NCBI GenBank assembly: GCA_022730015.1
Contig: DZBU01000005.1
Coordinates: 1-49,725, forward strand
Source: Candidatus Elulimicrobium sp.
Lineage (GTDB): Bacteria > Patescibacteriota > Minisyncoccia > Phycocordibacterales > UBA918
Direction of reading: 5' to 3'
Length of the DNA: 49,725 nucleotides
The position numbers were made by a program, and so were the translations under genes. The notes below the pieces were generated by a model. The model was not told the DNA's origin, did no database searches, and saw only the letters and a program-made list of their open reading frames with translations. Positions 35,077 through 44,116 of this stretch are shown one piece after another. Positions within the stretch are counted from its first letter, which is position 1. Each line of letters begins with the position of its first letter.

Positions 35077-37472
35077 TGAGAAAGTACCCAGCTATGAATC
35101 AACAAGACATTTCACAACTCACAAAACAGCAGTCTCAAAAAAAAACGAGAGACGATGTTGTTCGTGATGAGTTGGATCTGTCTTCTTCGTCTGACCAAGA
35201 ACTTTTTTTAACGAGTGTTGAAAATTTGTACAGTACCGTCATGAGCTATGAAGCGATAGCGAGAAGAGAACAATACCATCAGTTATCTTTCGCTGATGTG
35301 CGAGGGGAAGAAATATTTGAGGCAGCTGGGGGACTTTGGCAAGACATACAAGGACGAATGTCTCGTTACCGAAAGCAGACTGAACAAACAACGTCTTCTC
35401 TGTCTGATCAAGAAATAGAATTATTACAGAAAAAGTACGATGATCTTCTTTTGTTGCGTAATTTACTTGAGGAAGTGTACGGTACAGACGTAACCATCTC
35501 GAAAAAAAACCGCCTAAACCGAGCTGTAGACAACGATCGTAGCAAAGAAAGTGAAAACCTCACGGAGTCTAAGCCGGTGGTACAAAGGAATAAGGACGAA
35601 AAGGTTGATAATGAAAAAATAAATGAAATCAAACGTATTTTTAAAGAGCTGGAACAAATTTTATATACAGCTGAAAAACACGTTACAGTAGTGCGGGCGC
35701 GAGTACTGAATCGTATTCCCTCGGTAGAGCGAGTTGCTGATACAGGAACGCGAATCAATGAACTAAATGATTGTGCTAATCGTTTAGTTAATCTTCGTAA
35801 ACGTATTGAATTCGCCAAAACTGAGCGGATTGAACTTTCAGTTTTACAGCAAACATTCAAAAAATATTCGAGGATGATTGGAAAACTTATTAATCGAGTC
35901 GATCATCTTGAAGAGCTTTTAGTGCAGCGCAAGATTGATGCTACACTTACTGCTCAATCAATGCCAGCAAAGATCGTTTCAAAAGTCATCCCTGATATGC
36001 CTCGAATGAATGTTCGTGATGATAATCAGGTACCAACAACATCCTCAGAACTACCTTCAGATGCTGAAGTTACAGCTTTGGCTAAAACAGTATTTGAAGA
36101 CCAATTTTACACAAGCGCTGAACGCAAAAAAACCCAAATATTGTGTGAATCACTGTATCGCTCAGTCGCAGCTGGTGGCTCGTCAACTGAATGCAATAAG
36201 CAGTATGATGCACTGCGAGAATATATTGCTGTGCTTCAAAAATCTCCGAATGTTGCCGATCTTCGAGAGCGCGCAACACGGATCATCCAACGAGTTACTG
36301 CTGGCATGACCTATGATTCAGGTATCCTGCGAACGGTACGACGATTGGAACATGACTTTCGTTCTGTGGCTGATGATCCAAAGAAAAGCGAGGAGCGAAC
36401 AAGGGCAGCCTATAGAGATCTTGAACAGTTTGTTCGCAAACACGAAACGGAATGGTTAATGATCTGTGGACTTAATGTGCCAAAGTCAGGAATCGAAGGA
36501 GTTTCTACCGCTCGAACTTTGCGAGAGACATTGCTTATCGAACGTGATCGTCACCGAATGCTCGTACAGGATCCTAAAAAACAAGTGTTGGTCGATAAGC
36601 TCATTCGGAAGCTCTCGGTTATACCCCCAACTGGTCTGTCACTCGAAACTGATATTCCCGAAATAATCAGACTGATTCGCGCCATTGATGTGCCTGATCA
36701 ACAGGGAGAATTAAACATTGTCACACGCGGAGTCGACACCCTGGCAGAAGCGCAGCCGGTGAAAACAGAAAATGAGGAAGAAGAAAGTGCACATGTTTTA
36801 TCACAAACGATTCATAAGGTGATGGATGTATCAACGGAGGACGTTGAAGAATCGGTGGAGATTAGAGTTGCCGAAAAGACGAAACAGCGAATATTTGAAC
36901 AGACACACACACCTACACAAGTACCCGCTGTTGATCTCGAGAATGAGGAGAGAGTGGTTGATAATACTCTGGTCGCTACACTGGAAAAACAGGACCCTGT
37001 AAATGCAGTAAGATCTATTTTCACCCCAAAGCTTCAGAGAGCCGCACCAATCTTGTCAGAACACTCATTGACTCGTCGGTATCTGTCAGCGGCAAAGTAC
37101 CAAGATTTTATCGCGAGGCACTATACGTCACCTGCAGCCTTTGAACGAATTTTAGATTTGACAATCACACAGATTGAAGCACAGACGATTGATGCACTTG
37201 AACGTTGGTTAGGTGAAGAACGCGCAACAGCCTTTACTTTCCTTGAAGAAATGTCTGTTGGTAACATACTGAGATTTAGTGAAAGTAATGAAATACGCAC
37301 GATAGTAACTGCAGAGAATATAAAATATGAAACTTTTTTGGTTTGGCTTGATCTGTTGCCAGAAATGTTATCAGTGGTTGGGGAAGATTTGGATCAACCA
37401 TTCGGATGTTTGTATGCAAAATGGATGATTGAAACAGAAATGGAACGAGAGAGGGCAGTGATGACTCGTTAA
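35076..37472 (+). CDS. Large coiled-coil protein of unknown function
   Basis: 798 residues, not recognised. The ATG at 35076 overlaps the previous stop as TAATG, so translation is probably coupled to the ATPase; an ATG at 35094 is an alternative. It is highly charged and helical: long heptad-like stretches at about residues 100-300 (with DQEIELLQKKYDDLLLLRNLL) and 340-500, an acidic linker around 560-620, and a more globular C-terminal ~150 residues (RRYLSAAKYQDFIARHYTSP, then ALERWLGEERATAFTFLEEM). No signal peptide or membrane helix. As a partner of the ATPase it could be a cytoplasmic scaffold or adaptor (inference from coupling alone). Confidence 0.75.
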   Translation: MRKYPAMNQQDISQLTKQQSQKKTRDDVVRDELDLSSSSDQELFLTSVENLYSTVMSYEAIARREQYHQLSFADVRGEEIFEAAGGLWQDIQGRMSRYRKQTEQTTSSLSDQEIELLQKKYDDLLLLRNLLEEVYGTDVTISKKNRLNRAVDNDRSKESENLTESKPVVQRNKDEKVDNEKINEIKRIFKELEQILYTAEKHVTVVRARVLNRIPSVERVADTGTRINELNDCANRLVNLRKRIEFAKTERIELSVLQQTFKKYSRMIGKLINRVDHLEELLVQRKIDATLTAQSMPAKIVSKVIPDMPRMNVRDDNQVPTTSSELPSDAEVTALAKTVFEDQFYTSAERKKTQILCESLYRSVAAGGSSTECNKQYDALREYIAVLQKSPNVADLRERATRIIQRVTAGMTYDSGILRTVRRLEHDFRSVADDPKKSEERTRAAYRDLEQFVRKHETEWLMICGLNVPKSGIEGVSTARTLRETLLIERDRHRMLVQDPKKQVLVDKLIRKLSVIPPTGLSLETDIPEIIRLIRAIDVPDQQGELNIVTRGVDTLAEAQPVKTENEEEESAHVLSQTIHKVMDVSTEDVEESVEIRVAEKTKQRIFEQTHTPTQVPAVDLENEERVVDNTLVATLEKQDPVNAVRSIFTPKLQRAAPILSEHSLTRRYLSAAKYQDFIARHYTSPAAFERILDLTITQIEAQTIDALERWLGEERATAFTFLEEMSVGNILRFSESNEIRTIVTAENIKYETFLVWLDLLPEMLSVVGEDLDQPFGCLYAKWMIETEMERERAVMTR

Positions 37473-37523
37473 TTCACAGTCTGTGTCTGTTTGCTAATAA
37501 GTTTATAAAAGAAGAGTGTTATT

Positions 37524-39392
37524 ATGTCACATATGGTAAACGACAGTTCTTTGGTCGGAGGAAGACCGCCATTCGCATTTGATCTTGAGTCACAAAAAGG
37601 AATGATGATTCTTTTGGCTGCCATTCGTGTAAGCGAACTTGCTCCAGAACAAAAAAATGAACTCCGCGACCTAGCTTTTTTGTATACAAATGGTGGGCGA
37701 GACCAGTCTGTTCGCATTATGCTTGAACAGAAGGTGCTTGCTGCTGGACTCCAGCCACCTGCTCCGATTGCTCCACCACAGCCAGTCATAAAGCCAGCTC
37801 CTTTTGGTACATCACGTCCTGCCCCAACTTTTTCATTTGCACCAGCTAGTGTGATAAAAGACGCACAATCGCAGCCAGCTCCTTCTGTGTCACCTACTGC
37901 TGCACCATCAGTACCCGCGACCGGTCAGCAAGATCAAGCAAGAGCAGTAGTGGCATCTGAGCCAGTGCAACCAGCTGAGCCGACTCCTCGCGCCGCGCCG
38001 ATAGTAGAACCAGCAGTGGTTTCGACTCCTGTATCGATAGAGGAACCTCTTCCTGCGGATACGCAGTCATTGCCCGTACCTGAAGTCATGCCAACAGTTG
38101 TCGTTCCGACACCGTCGCCAGTAGCTGCTGAAATAAAACAGGAACCTTCAGCTTCAGTTCAAATAGAACAACCTACCGTACAGCCTGTAGTAGAGAATAC
38201 TGTTTCTGCCGCTCCTATTGCATATGATTCAGAGCAGGCAACGCAACGAATTCGAGAGATCAAAGCACTGGTAAATGAGCAAGTTGGTAACCCCGTTAAC
38301 TTAGTTGATATTAACAACGATGTTGGTCGAGAGTACATGGCCGCGCTACTTGATGCGATGAAGAAAATAAACAGTGGAACTTCTGCCATTTCAGCAATGC
38401 GCCGTCTTGAAGAATCTTTCAAAATAGTGCAAAAAACACTGGAAGCTCACAAGGAGAATGAACAGGCTCCCGCAAAAGAAGTGGTCGAATCAGTTGCTCC
38501 TGTTCATGAAGTTGCACCAGTCATCAGCCAGGAGATTGAAGACAGTTCCGTACCAGCTTCTTTTCCAGTAGTAAATGAAAATACTGCTGATAATGTCGCT
38601 ACCGATCTTCCCCCCTCACCACACTTTGCAGAAGTTATAAAAAACGTTTCTCAACAGTCGTCTCTTGGGCCGATTGTCCCACCAATTACGCAACCCGAAC
38701 CCCGCCTTGAACCAGAAGAAATACCTGAAACACCTAGCTCCGTTGAATCGATAGCAGAAGAGGCTGTCGATGATAGTAATCGAGAAGTAGTCCCACCAAC
38801 TCCAGTAATCCAAACTGAAGAAGTGCCACTGATGCCATCCGATCGACCAAATAAAGTGGCCGCGATACCAGCGGGTAAACCAGGTCCAATACCAGCTCGA
38901 AAGAATATGGACGAGATCGAGTCAGCATGGGGCCCAGCGACAGATACACTACGTGCCTCGGTGAAGTTTGGCGAAGTCACGTCCTTGGCACAGAGTGAGC
39001 AACAGTTACGTACTCCAAATGAGCTTCCTCTTGCGTCTGATTTAGCTACTTCTTCAGCTGGTGATCCGCTCTTCACTCGAGAAGTTGAAGACGGTCTACA
39101 ACAACTTTTGGCAGAATGGTCACTCTTCAAGAAGAGTGGACTCTTTGGTACTGGTCCAAAAGGACGCGAGCACCCACTCTTTAAAAAGATGGCTGGTCTA
39201 CAAATTCCGCTTCTCCTAGCTGGCCGTTTTGAGGGCGCAACTCAAGAGATCAAACAAAGCATCACTGATTATATGAATGGATGGCGTTACGAGCAGGGTA
39301 TTATCTACGAACCGGGTGAAACTTTCGAACACTACCTCCGTCGTGTCATACGTCATATTCTTGATTTGCAAAAAAAACGTCATCACTCATAA
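37524..39392 (+). CDS. Unknown protein with Pro/Ala/Val/Glu-rich middle and conserved-looking ends
   Basis: 622 residues, not recognised. The N-terminal ~85 residues are helical (SQKGMMILLAAIRVSELAPE, QSVRIMLEQKVLAAGL). Residues ~87-230 and ~310-480 are low-complexity, rich in Pro, Ala, Val, Glu, probably unfolded. A helical island lies between (IREIKALVNEQVGNPVNLVD). The C-terminal ~110 residues look globular: LFTREVEDGLQQLLAEWSLF, HPLFKKMAGLQIPLLLAGRF, YEPGETFEHYLRRVIRHIL. It has no signal peptide. Two folded ends joined by a flexible arm suggest a tether. It follows the coiled-coil gene by 51 nt on the same strand. Confidence 0.7.
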   Translation: MSHMVNDSSLVGGRPPFAFDLESQKGMMILLAAIRVSELAPEQKNELRDLAFLYTNGGRDQSVRIMLEQKVLAAGLQPPAPIAPPQPVIKPAPFGTSRPAPTFSFAPASVIKDAQSQPAPSVSPTAAPSVPATGQQDQARAVVASEPVQPAEPTPRAAPIVEPAVVSTPVSIEEPLPADTQSLPVPEVMPTVVVPTPSPVAAEIKQEPSASVQIEQPTVQPVVENTVSAAPIAYDSEQATQRIREIKALVNEQVGNPVNLVDINNDVGREYMAALLDAMKKINSGTSAISAMRRLEESFKIVQKTLEAHKENEQAPAKEVVESVAPVHEVAPVISQEIEDSSVPASFPVVNENTADNVATDLPPSPHFAEVIKNVSQQSSLGPIVPPITQPEPRLEPEEIPETPSSVESIAEEAVDDSNREVVPPTPVIQTEEVPLMPSDRPNKVAAIPAGKPGPIPARKNMDEIESAWGPATDTLRASVKFGEVTSLAQSEQQLRTPNELPLASDLATSSAGDPLFTREVEDGLQQLLAEWSLFKKSGLFGTGPKGREHPLFKKMAGLQIPLLLAGRFEGATQEIKQSITDYMNGWRYEQGIIYEPGETFEHYLRRVIRHILDLQKKRHHS

Positions 39393-39401
39393 TGTTGGTG
39401 C

Positions 39402-40013
39402 ATGAATCAGTATCACCACGCAACGATATTGCAGGTCGATAGAATAGATGATTTTGATCCATCCTCTTACGTCGTGTCGGCGGAGCGGCAAGTGGTGAAG
39501 GTAGCACGTTTTGGAATAGACAATGCTCGTGAGTTGGTCCGTCAGACATATCAACGACCAGCCAACGCAGATCAGCAGTTGCTAATAGTGATAACTGATT
39601 TCATCACTCATGAAGCGCAAAATGCGCTTTTAAAGGCACTTGAGGAACCTCCGCACTCGACACTCTTTTTATTTGTCGTGCCTAATGATTTTGTTGTTTT
39701 ACCAACCCTAGCTTCACGTTTTTATTTTGCGGCACAAGTTCATGAAAGGGCGACTCAAAATACAAATGAATCGTTCAAAGTTTTTTTAGACCAAACACCA
39801 AGTGAGCGTATTGCGATGGTAGAAGCGATGATTAAAAAAGATGATCGTGTTTGGCAGCGTTCAATCAAACGAGGTCTAATTGACTACCTTGTAGCTAGGC
39901 AAGCGATCGATTTTGTCGCTCCACTTGAGTATGGTGCGCGTACCTTATTGACTCGTGGCGCATCTAATAAAATGTTGCTGGAACACATCGCACTAATTCT
40001 GCCAGTCTCGTGA
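39402..40013 (+). CDS. holB: DNA polymerase III delta-prime-like subunit, shortened
   Basis: 203 residues. The clamp-loader signature ITHEAQNALLKALEEPPHSTLFLFVV and LPTLASRF is clear; this is the sensor-1 and SRC-like region of delta-prime (here SRF replaces SRC). The N-terminal part with the Walker A-like loop and zinc module is absent (usual length ~300-330). Only about 40 residues precede a degenerate region. The C-terminal collar domain is also reduced. It lies 9 nt after the previous gene, so is co-transcribed with it. Role: clamp-loader part, or a small relative serving the same purpose. Confidence 0.8.
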   Translation: MNQYHHATILQVDRIDDFDPSSYVVSAERQVVKVARFGIDNARELVRQTYQRPANADQQLLIVITDFITHEAQNALLKALEEPPHSTLFLFVVPNDFVVLPTLASRFYFAAQVHERATQNTNESFKVFLDQTPSERIAMVEAMIKKDDRVWQRSIKRGLIDYLVARQAIDFVAPLEYGARTLLTRGASNKMLLEHIALILPVS

Positions 40014-40042
40014 CATTTCTAAGAAAATGGTACACTGCCGGA

Positions 40043-40048
40043 TATAAT
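40043..40048 (+). promoter_or_regulatory. -10 box of frr operon
   Basis: TATAAT, 15 nt before the frr ATG; leader about 9 nt, no SD. Confidence 0.5.
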
Positions 40049-40063
40049 TGAAAGAAATATTCT

Positions 40064-40606
40064 ATGGATACAGAGATCAAACAACGCTTACAAGAGACAA
40101 AAGAATGGCTCCAAAAGGAGTATTCAGGAATTCGTACCGGACAAGCGAACCCAGGCTTGCTAGATAGTGTTCGCGTATCAAGCTATGGTTCGTTTATGCC
40201 CCTTAATCAAGTAGGGAGCATAGGTATTGAGGATGCGCGGACTCTTCGGCTTTCACTGTGGGACGGCTCTCAGATCTCTGCAGTTGAGCAAGCGATACGT
40301 GAGGCTGATCTCGGTGTCTCTGTAGTAACTGATTCTTCAGGGGTTCGGGTTATTTTTCCAGAGTTAACAATAGAGCGCCGTGAGCAACTATTGAAACTCG
40401 CAAAAAGCAAACTTGAGGATGCTCGAATCGCTGTCCGGGCGGTGCGTGACGAAGTAATGAAATTCATTGATAAAAGTGAAAAAGCTGGCGATATCAGTGA
40501 AGACGAAAAGTTCACTAAGAAAGAATTTGTTCAAAACGCAATTGATACAACCAATCGAGAGTTGGAACTTTTGTTTACCCAGAAAGAGCAAGAATTAAAA
40601 AAGTAA
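40064..40606 (+). CDS. frr: Ribosome recycling factor
   Basis: 180 residues, the usual ~185. It splits the post-termination ribosome together with EF-G. The three-helix-bundle pattern is clear: EYSGIRTGQANPGLLDSVRV (with the R-T-G-x-A-x-P motif), then FPELTIERREQLLKLAKSKLEDARIAVRAVRDE. The C-terminal helix DEKFTKKEFVQNAIDTTNRELELLFTQKEQEL is typical. It heads a run frr-rseP-proS with gaps of only 3 nt each. Confidence 0.96.
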   Translation: MDTEIKQRLQETKEWLQKEYSGIRTGQANPGLLDSVRVSSYGSFMPLNQVGSIGIEDARTLRLSLWDGSQISAVEQAIREADLGVSVVTDSSGVRVIFPELTIERREQLLKLAKSKLEDARIAVRAVRDEVMKFIDKSEKAGDISEDEKFTKKEFVQNAIDTTNRELELLFTQKEQELKK

Positions 40607-40609
40607 TCT

Positions 40610-41704
40610 ATGTCTATCCTACTTTTTTTCGTCGTTCTTTTTATACTCATTCTTGTTCATGAGTGGGGGCACTTCATTGTGGCCAAAAAGACAGGGATGC
40701 GTGTTGATGAGTTTGGTATTGGTTTCCCACCAAAACTTTTTGGTGTCAAAAAGGGAGAAACAGAATATACCTTCAATGCATTGCCAATTGGAGGCTTCGT
40801 AAAGATCTGGGGCGAAAATGGTGAAGATCTAACCAACACAGATCAGTCAGTAGATAAGTCGCGTGGTTTTAATGCACGGCCTAAGTGGGCACAGGCCTTG
40901 GTGTTAGTAGCCGGAGTCACTATGAACATATTGTTTGCGTGGTTCTTATTTACTGTTACTAATATGTTGGGGGTACCAATGCCAGTTGATGAGGCCGCCG
41001 CTACTGAAGCAGCTCAACTGTATGTGGTTGGTACGGTACCAGAAAGTCCGGCAGCGGTGTTGCCGGTCGGAGCCATCATCAACACTGTTACTGTGGGTGA
41101 TGTATTACTGGATCAGCCGACTCCTTCAGAATTCACTACGGCAGTACAACAAGCCGGGGAAGTTGGCGTACGGGTCGCGTACACGCACAATGATAGTGCA
41201 GCATCAGTTGAGCTCGTGCCAACAAAAGGGCTGATTGAAAGTGATCCAGAACGATACGCAGTTGGAGCTTCGTTGTCGATGGTCGAAGTTGAAAAAATGG
41301 GCCTCATTGCCGCGGTTGCAGATGGATTTTCTACTACCTGGCATGGCTTAGTGAGTATAACCACGGGACTTTGGTCACTCCTTAGTCAAATCTTTGTTGG
41401 AGAGGCTGACTTCTCTCAGGTCGCAGGACCGGTCGGAATCGTTGGAATGGTGGGTGATGCAGCGTCGTTTGGGATCGTTGCGCTACTTACCTTTACTGCC
41501 ATCATCTCACTCAATTTGGCAGTTATAAACCTACTGCCGTTTCCAGCGCTCGACGGGGGACGATTGGTATTTGTGTTCATTGAAACAGTAACGCGAAAAC
41601 AAATTTCACCAGAATGGGCCGGCCGAGTTAATCTTGTTGGGTTTGCACTGCTAATGCTACTTATGATCGTGGTTACCTATAATGACATTACTCGATTATT
41701 GTAA
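40610..41704 (+). CDS. rseP: Site-2 intramembrane metalloprotease, RseP type
   Basis: 364 residues. The zinc motif HEWGH (H17, E18, H21) lies in the first membrane helix. A PDZ domain (about residues 130-200) is in the middle. The third metal ligand is in NLLPFPALDGGRLVFV near the C-terminus, followed by a last membrane helix. RseP cuts membrane-bound anti-sigma factors and leftover signal peptides; the substrate here is unknown. It lies 3 nt after frr and 3 nt before proS. Confidence 0.93.
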   Translation: MSILLFFVVLFILILVHEWGHFIVAKKTGMRVDEFGIGFPPKLFGVKKGETEYTFNALPIGGFVKIWGENGEDLTNTDQSVDKSRGFNARPKWAQALVLVAGVTMNILFAWFLFTVTNMLGVPMPVDEAAATEAAQLYVVGTVPESPAAVLPVGAIINTVTVGDVLLDQPTPSEFTTAVQQAGEVGVRVAYTHNDSAASVELVPTKGLIESDPERYAVGASLSMVEVEKMGLIAAVADGFSTTWHGLVSITTGLWSLLSQIFVGEADFSQVAGPVGIVGMVGDAASFGIVALLTFTAIISLNLAVINLLPFPALDGGRLVFVFIETVTRKQISPEWAGRVNLVGFALLMLLMIVVTYNDITRLL

Positions 41705-41707
41705 TTT

Positions 41708-42973
41708 ATGCGACAGTCAAAACTCTTTACTAAAACGAAACGTGAGGCGCCAGCCGATGAGGTGGCAAAAAACGCCCAGCTTCTGATCCGCGCAGGATAC
41801 ATATACAAAAATATGGCTGGTGCCTATTCATTCTTACCACTTGGGTTACGAGTGATCGAAAAGATCAATCGGATCATTCGGGAAGAAATGAACGCGATCG
41901 GTGGACAAGAGTTGTATATGCCAAGCCTACAGGATCCGGAACTCTGGAAAAAGACCGATCGCTGGAGTGATGAAAAAGTAGATGTCTGGTTCAAGTCCGA
42001 GTTACAGGCTGGTGGCGATATTGGTTTTGGTTGGACGCACGAAGAGGTGGTAACCGATATCATGCGTCAGTATGTTTCTTCGTATAAAGATCTGCCTTTC
42101 TCGGCATACCAAATCCAGACAAAATTTCGCAACGAAGTGCGTGCTAAAAGCGGCATCATGCGTACGCGTGAATTTTGGATGAAAGACCTGTATTCATTTG
42201 CGGCTACGCAAGAGCAACATGACGCCATGTATGAGGCTGCTGCACAAGCTTATGAGCGAATATTTGATCGAATCGGAATTGGTGAAAAGACCCACAAGAC
42301 ATTTGCGTCTGGTGGCGCATTCAGTAAGTTTAGCCACGAGTATCAAACACTTGCAGAAGCGGGTGAAGATGTTGTCTACGTTTGTGAAGAAAAAGGAATT
42401 GCTGTCAATGAAGAAGTGCTTGAAGAGGTAGACCTTTCTGAGCTTGGGGTAACTCGAGAAGAGCTGGTAAAGAGTAAAAGTATCGAGGTTGGTAACATTT
42501 TCTCTCTCGGTACAAAATTTTCAGAAGCGATTGGTCTTACTTTTAAGGACGAGACTGGTGAGAATTGTCCAGTTATCATGGGTTCGTATGGTATTGGCCC
42601 TGCTCGCTCAATGGGCACTGTTGTGGACTTGCTCGCTGATGAAAAGGGTATTGTCTGGCCAGAAAACATTGCTCCTTTTGCTGTACATCTGGTTGGTCTT
42701 AATCTTGAAGATCCGGAGGTTAATGATTGGGCAGAAGGTGTCTACAATGCATTCAGTGACCGTGGAGTAGAGGTATTGTTTGACGACCGCGACCTGCGAC
42801 CAGGAGAAAAATTTGCTGATAGCGATTTGCTTGGACTACCGTATCGAGTAGTTGTTAGCAGAAAGGGTAAAGAAGCAGGTACGTTTGAGGTTGTGACGAG
42901 AAAGACAGGTGAAGTACGAAATCTCACTGAGGAGGAGATGTACGCTGATTTCGATAATGATCCTGAGACGTAA
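41708..42973 (+). CDS. proS: Prolyl-tRNA synthetase, compact form without the editing insertion
   Basis: 421 residues. Class II motifs: motif 1 around AGAYSFLPLGLRVIEKI, motif 2 QTKFRNEVRAKSGIMRTREF, motif 3 IMGSYGIGPARSMG. A C-terminal anticodon-binding domain follows (VHLVGLNLEDPEVNDWAEGVYNAF, then LLGLPYRVVVSRKG). The large insertion domain that edits Ala-tRNA(Pro) in the ~570-residue bacterial enzyme is absent between motifs 2 and 3, as in the alphaproteobacterial-type short ProS. A free-standing editing protein is not in this window. Confidence 0.95.
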   Translation: MRQSKLFTKTKREAPADEVAKNAQLLIRAGYIYKNMAGAYSFLPLGLRVIEKINRIIREEMNAIGGQELYMPSLQDPELWKKTDRWSDEKVDVWFKSELQAGGDIGFGWTHEEVVTDIMRQYVSSYKDLPFSAYQIQTKFRNEVRAKSGIMRTREFWMKDLYSFAATQEQHDAMYEAAAQAYERIFDRIGIGEKTHKTFASGGAFSKFSHEYQTLAEAGEDVVYVCEEKGIAVNEEVLEEVDLSELGVTREELVKSKSIEVGNIFSLGTKFSEAIGLTFKDETGENCPVIMGSYGIGPARSMGTVVDLLADEKGIVWPENIAPFAVHLVGLNLEDPEVNDWAEGVYNAFSDRGVEVLFDDRDLRPGEKFADSDLLGLPYRVVVSRKGKEAGTFEVVTRKTGEVRNLTEEEMYADFDNDPET

Positions 42974-42976
42974 AAG

Positions 42977-43014
42977 AAAAAGCGGGCGCCCCCCATAGAG
43001 GCGCCCGCTTTTTC
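42977..43014 (+). terminator. Terminator of frr-rseP-proS
   Basis: AAAAAGCGGGCGCC ... GGCGCCCGCTTTTT, 9-nt loop CCCCATAGA. Confidence 0.9.
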
Positions 43015-43032
43015 TTTTTGAGTAGCGTGTAG

Positions 43033-43038
43033 TACAAT
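43033..43038 (+). promoter_or_regulatory. -10 box of the mre operon (leaderless)
   Basis: TACAAT, overlapping an in-frame ATG (43037) and lying 7 nt before the ATG at 43046. A start at 43037 would be inside the promoter, so 43046 is preferred. Confidence 0.55.
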
Positions 43039-43045
43039 GGCAGAA

Positions 43046-44116
43046 ATGAACGTATTTACGCGACAATTAAACGCGCTTCTTTCGACTGTATCGACGGACA
43101 TTGCTATCGACCTCGGTACAGCAAATACGCTAGTGTATGTAAAAGGAAAAGGAATTGTACTTAATGAACCAACGATCGTTGCAATAAACAAAAAGACGGG
43201 TCAGCTGGTGGCGGTCGGCAACGAAGCCAAAGCCATGCAAGGTCGAACCCCTACCCATATTGATGTGGTGCGCCCGCTGGTGGATGGCGTTATTTCAGAT
43301 TTTGAAGTAGCTGAAGAAATGTTGGCATATCTCATCGGTAGAGTGCGAAGTGATATGCGTTCGTTAATTGCTCCTCGGATGTTGATTGGAGTACCTTCAG
43401 GAATTACGAACGTAGAAATGCGAGCGGCACGTGATGCTGCCAAAAACGCGGGCGCGCGTGATGTTTTTTTGATTGAAGAACCAGTGGCTGCAGCAATCGG
43501 AGCCAAACTCCCAATCCAAAAAGCAGTCGGAAGCATGATCGTTGATATCGGTGGCGGTACGACTGATATTGCTGTTCTTTCACTTAACGGATTGGTTGTA
43601 TCACGGAATCTACGCGTCGCAGGAGATCATCTCAATATGTCGATCATGTCGTACATACGAGATCAATTTAAAGTACATGTTGGAGAAAAAACAGCGGAAG
43701 ATGCCAAGATTGCGCTTGCTTCTATCTCACATACTGAAGCAGGAAAAGAATTGGTGGCACGAGGTCGTGATGTGGTTACCGGCTTGCCGCGTGAAGTGGT
43801 GATTACAGATGCTGATGTGCGAGATGCAGTCTCGAGTCAGGTCGATACGATCGTTGAAACAGTGAAGAGTGTTCTTGAGACAACTCCTCCTGAGGTGTTG
43901 GCAGATATTATGCAGCGAGGCATTCATCTTTCTGGTGGTGGCGCACTTATTCCTGGTCTCGCCTCACTGCTAGAACACGCGTTACAGGTGCCAGTCATTG
44001 TCGTGCCTGACCCTTTGCGAGCAGTGATCCGTGGAGCAGGGATAGTTATAGAGAATCTTGATGCTTATCAGGAAATATTGATCGATCATGAAGGTGCGAT
44101 CGCGACACAACTCTAA
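43046..44116 (+). CDS. mreB: Rod-shape determining protein MreB (paralogue 2)
   Basis: About 356 residues. Actin-fold motifs are IAIDLGTANTLVYVKGKGIVL, IVDIGGGTTDIAVLSLNG and GIHLSGGGALIPGLASLLEH. It is followed directly by mreC, an mreD-like gene and a PBP2 gene, the classical elongasome order. The start was moved to the second Met because of the overlapping -10 box. It ends inside the start of mreC (29-nt overlap). As the filament that guides lateral wall synthesis, it should work with the PBP2 below; rodA is not in the window. Confidence 0.95.
   Translation: MNVFTRQLNALLSTVSTDIAIDLGTANTLVYVKGKGIVLNEPTIVAINKKTGQLVAVGNEAKAMQGRTPTHIDVVRPLVDGVISDFEVAEEMLAYLIGRVRSDMRSLIAPRMLIGVPSGITNVEMRAARDAAKNAGARDVFLIEEPVAAAIGAKLPIQKAVGSMIVDIGGGTTDIAVLSLNGLVVSRNLRVAGDHLNMSIMSYIRDQFKVHVGEKTAEDAKIALASISHTEAGKELVARGRDVVTGLPREVVITDADVRDAVSSQVDTIVETVKSVLETTPPEVLADIMQRGIHLSGGGALIPGLASLLEHALQVPVIVVPDPLRAVIRGAGIVIENLDAYQEILIDHEGAIATQL

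Noticed and set aside
43037-43045. mreB start at the first ATG
   Set aside because: This ATG is part of the TACAAT -10 box, so it is unlikely to be in the mRNA; the ATG at 43046 fits the leaderless pattern.
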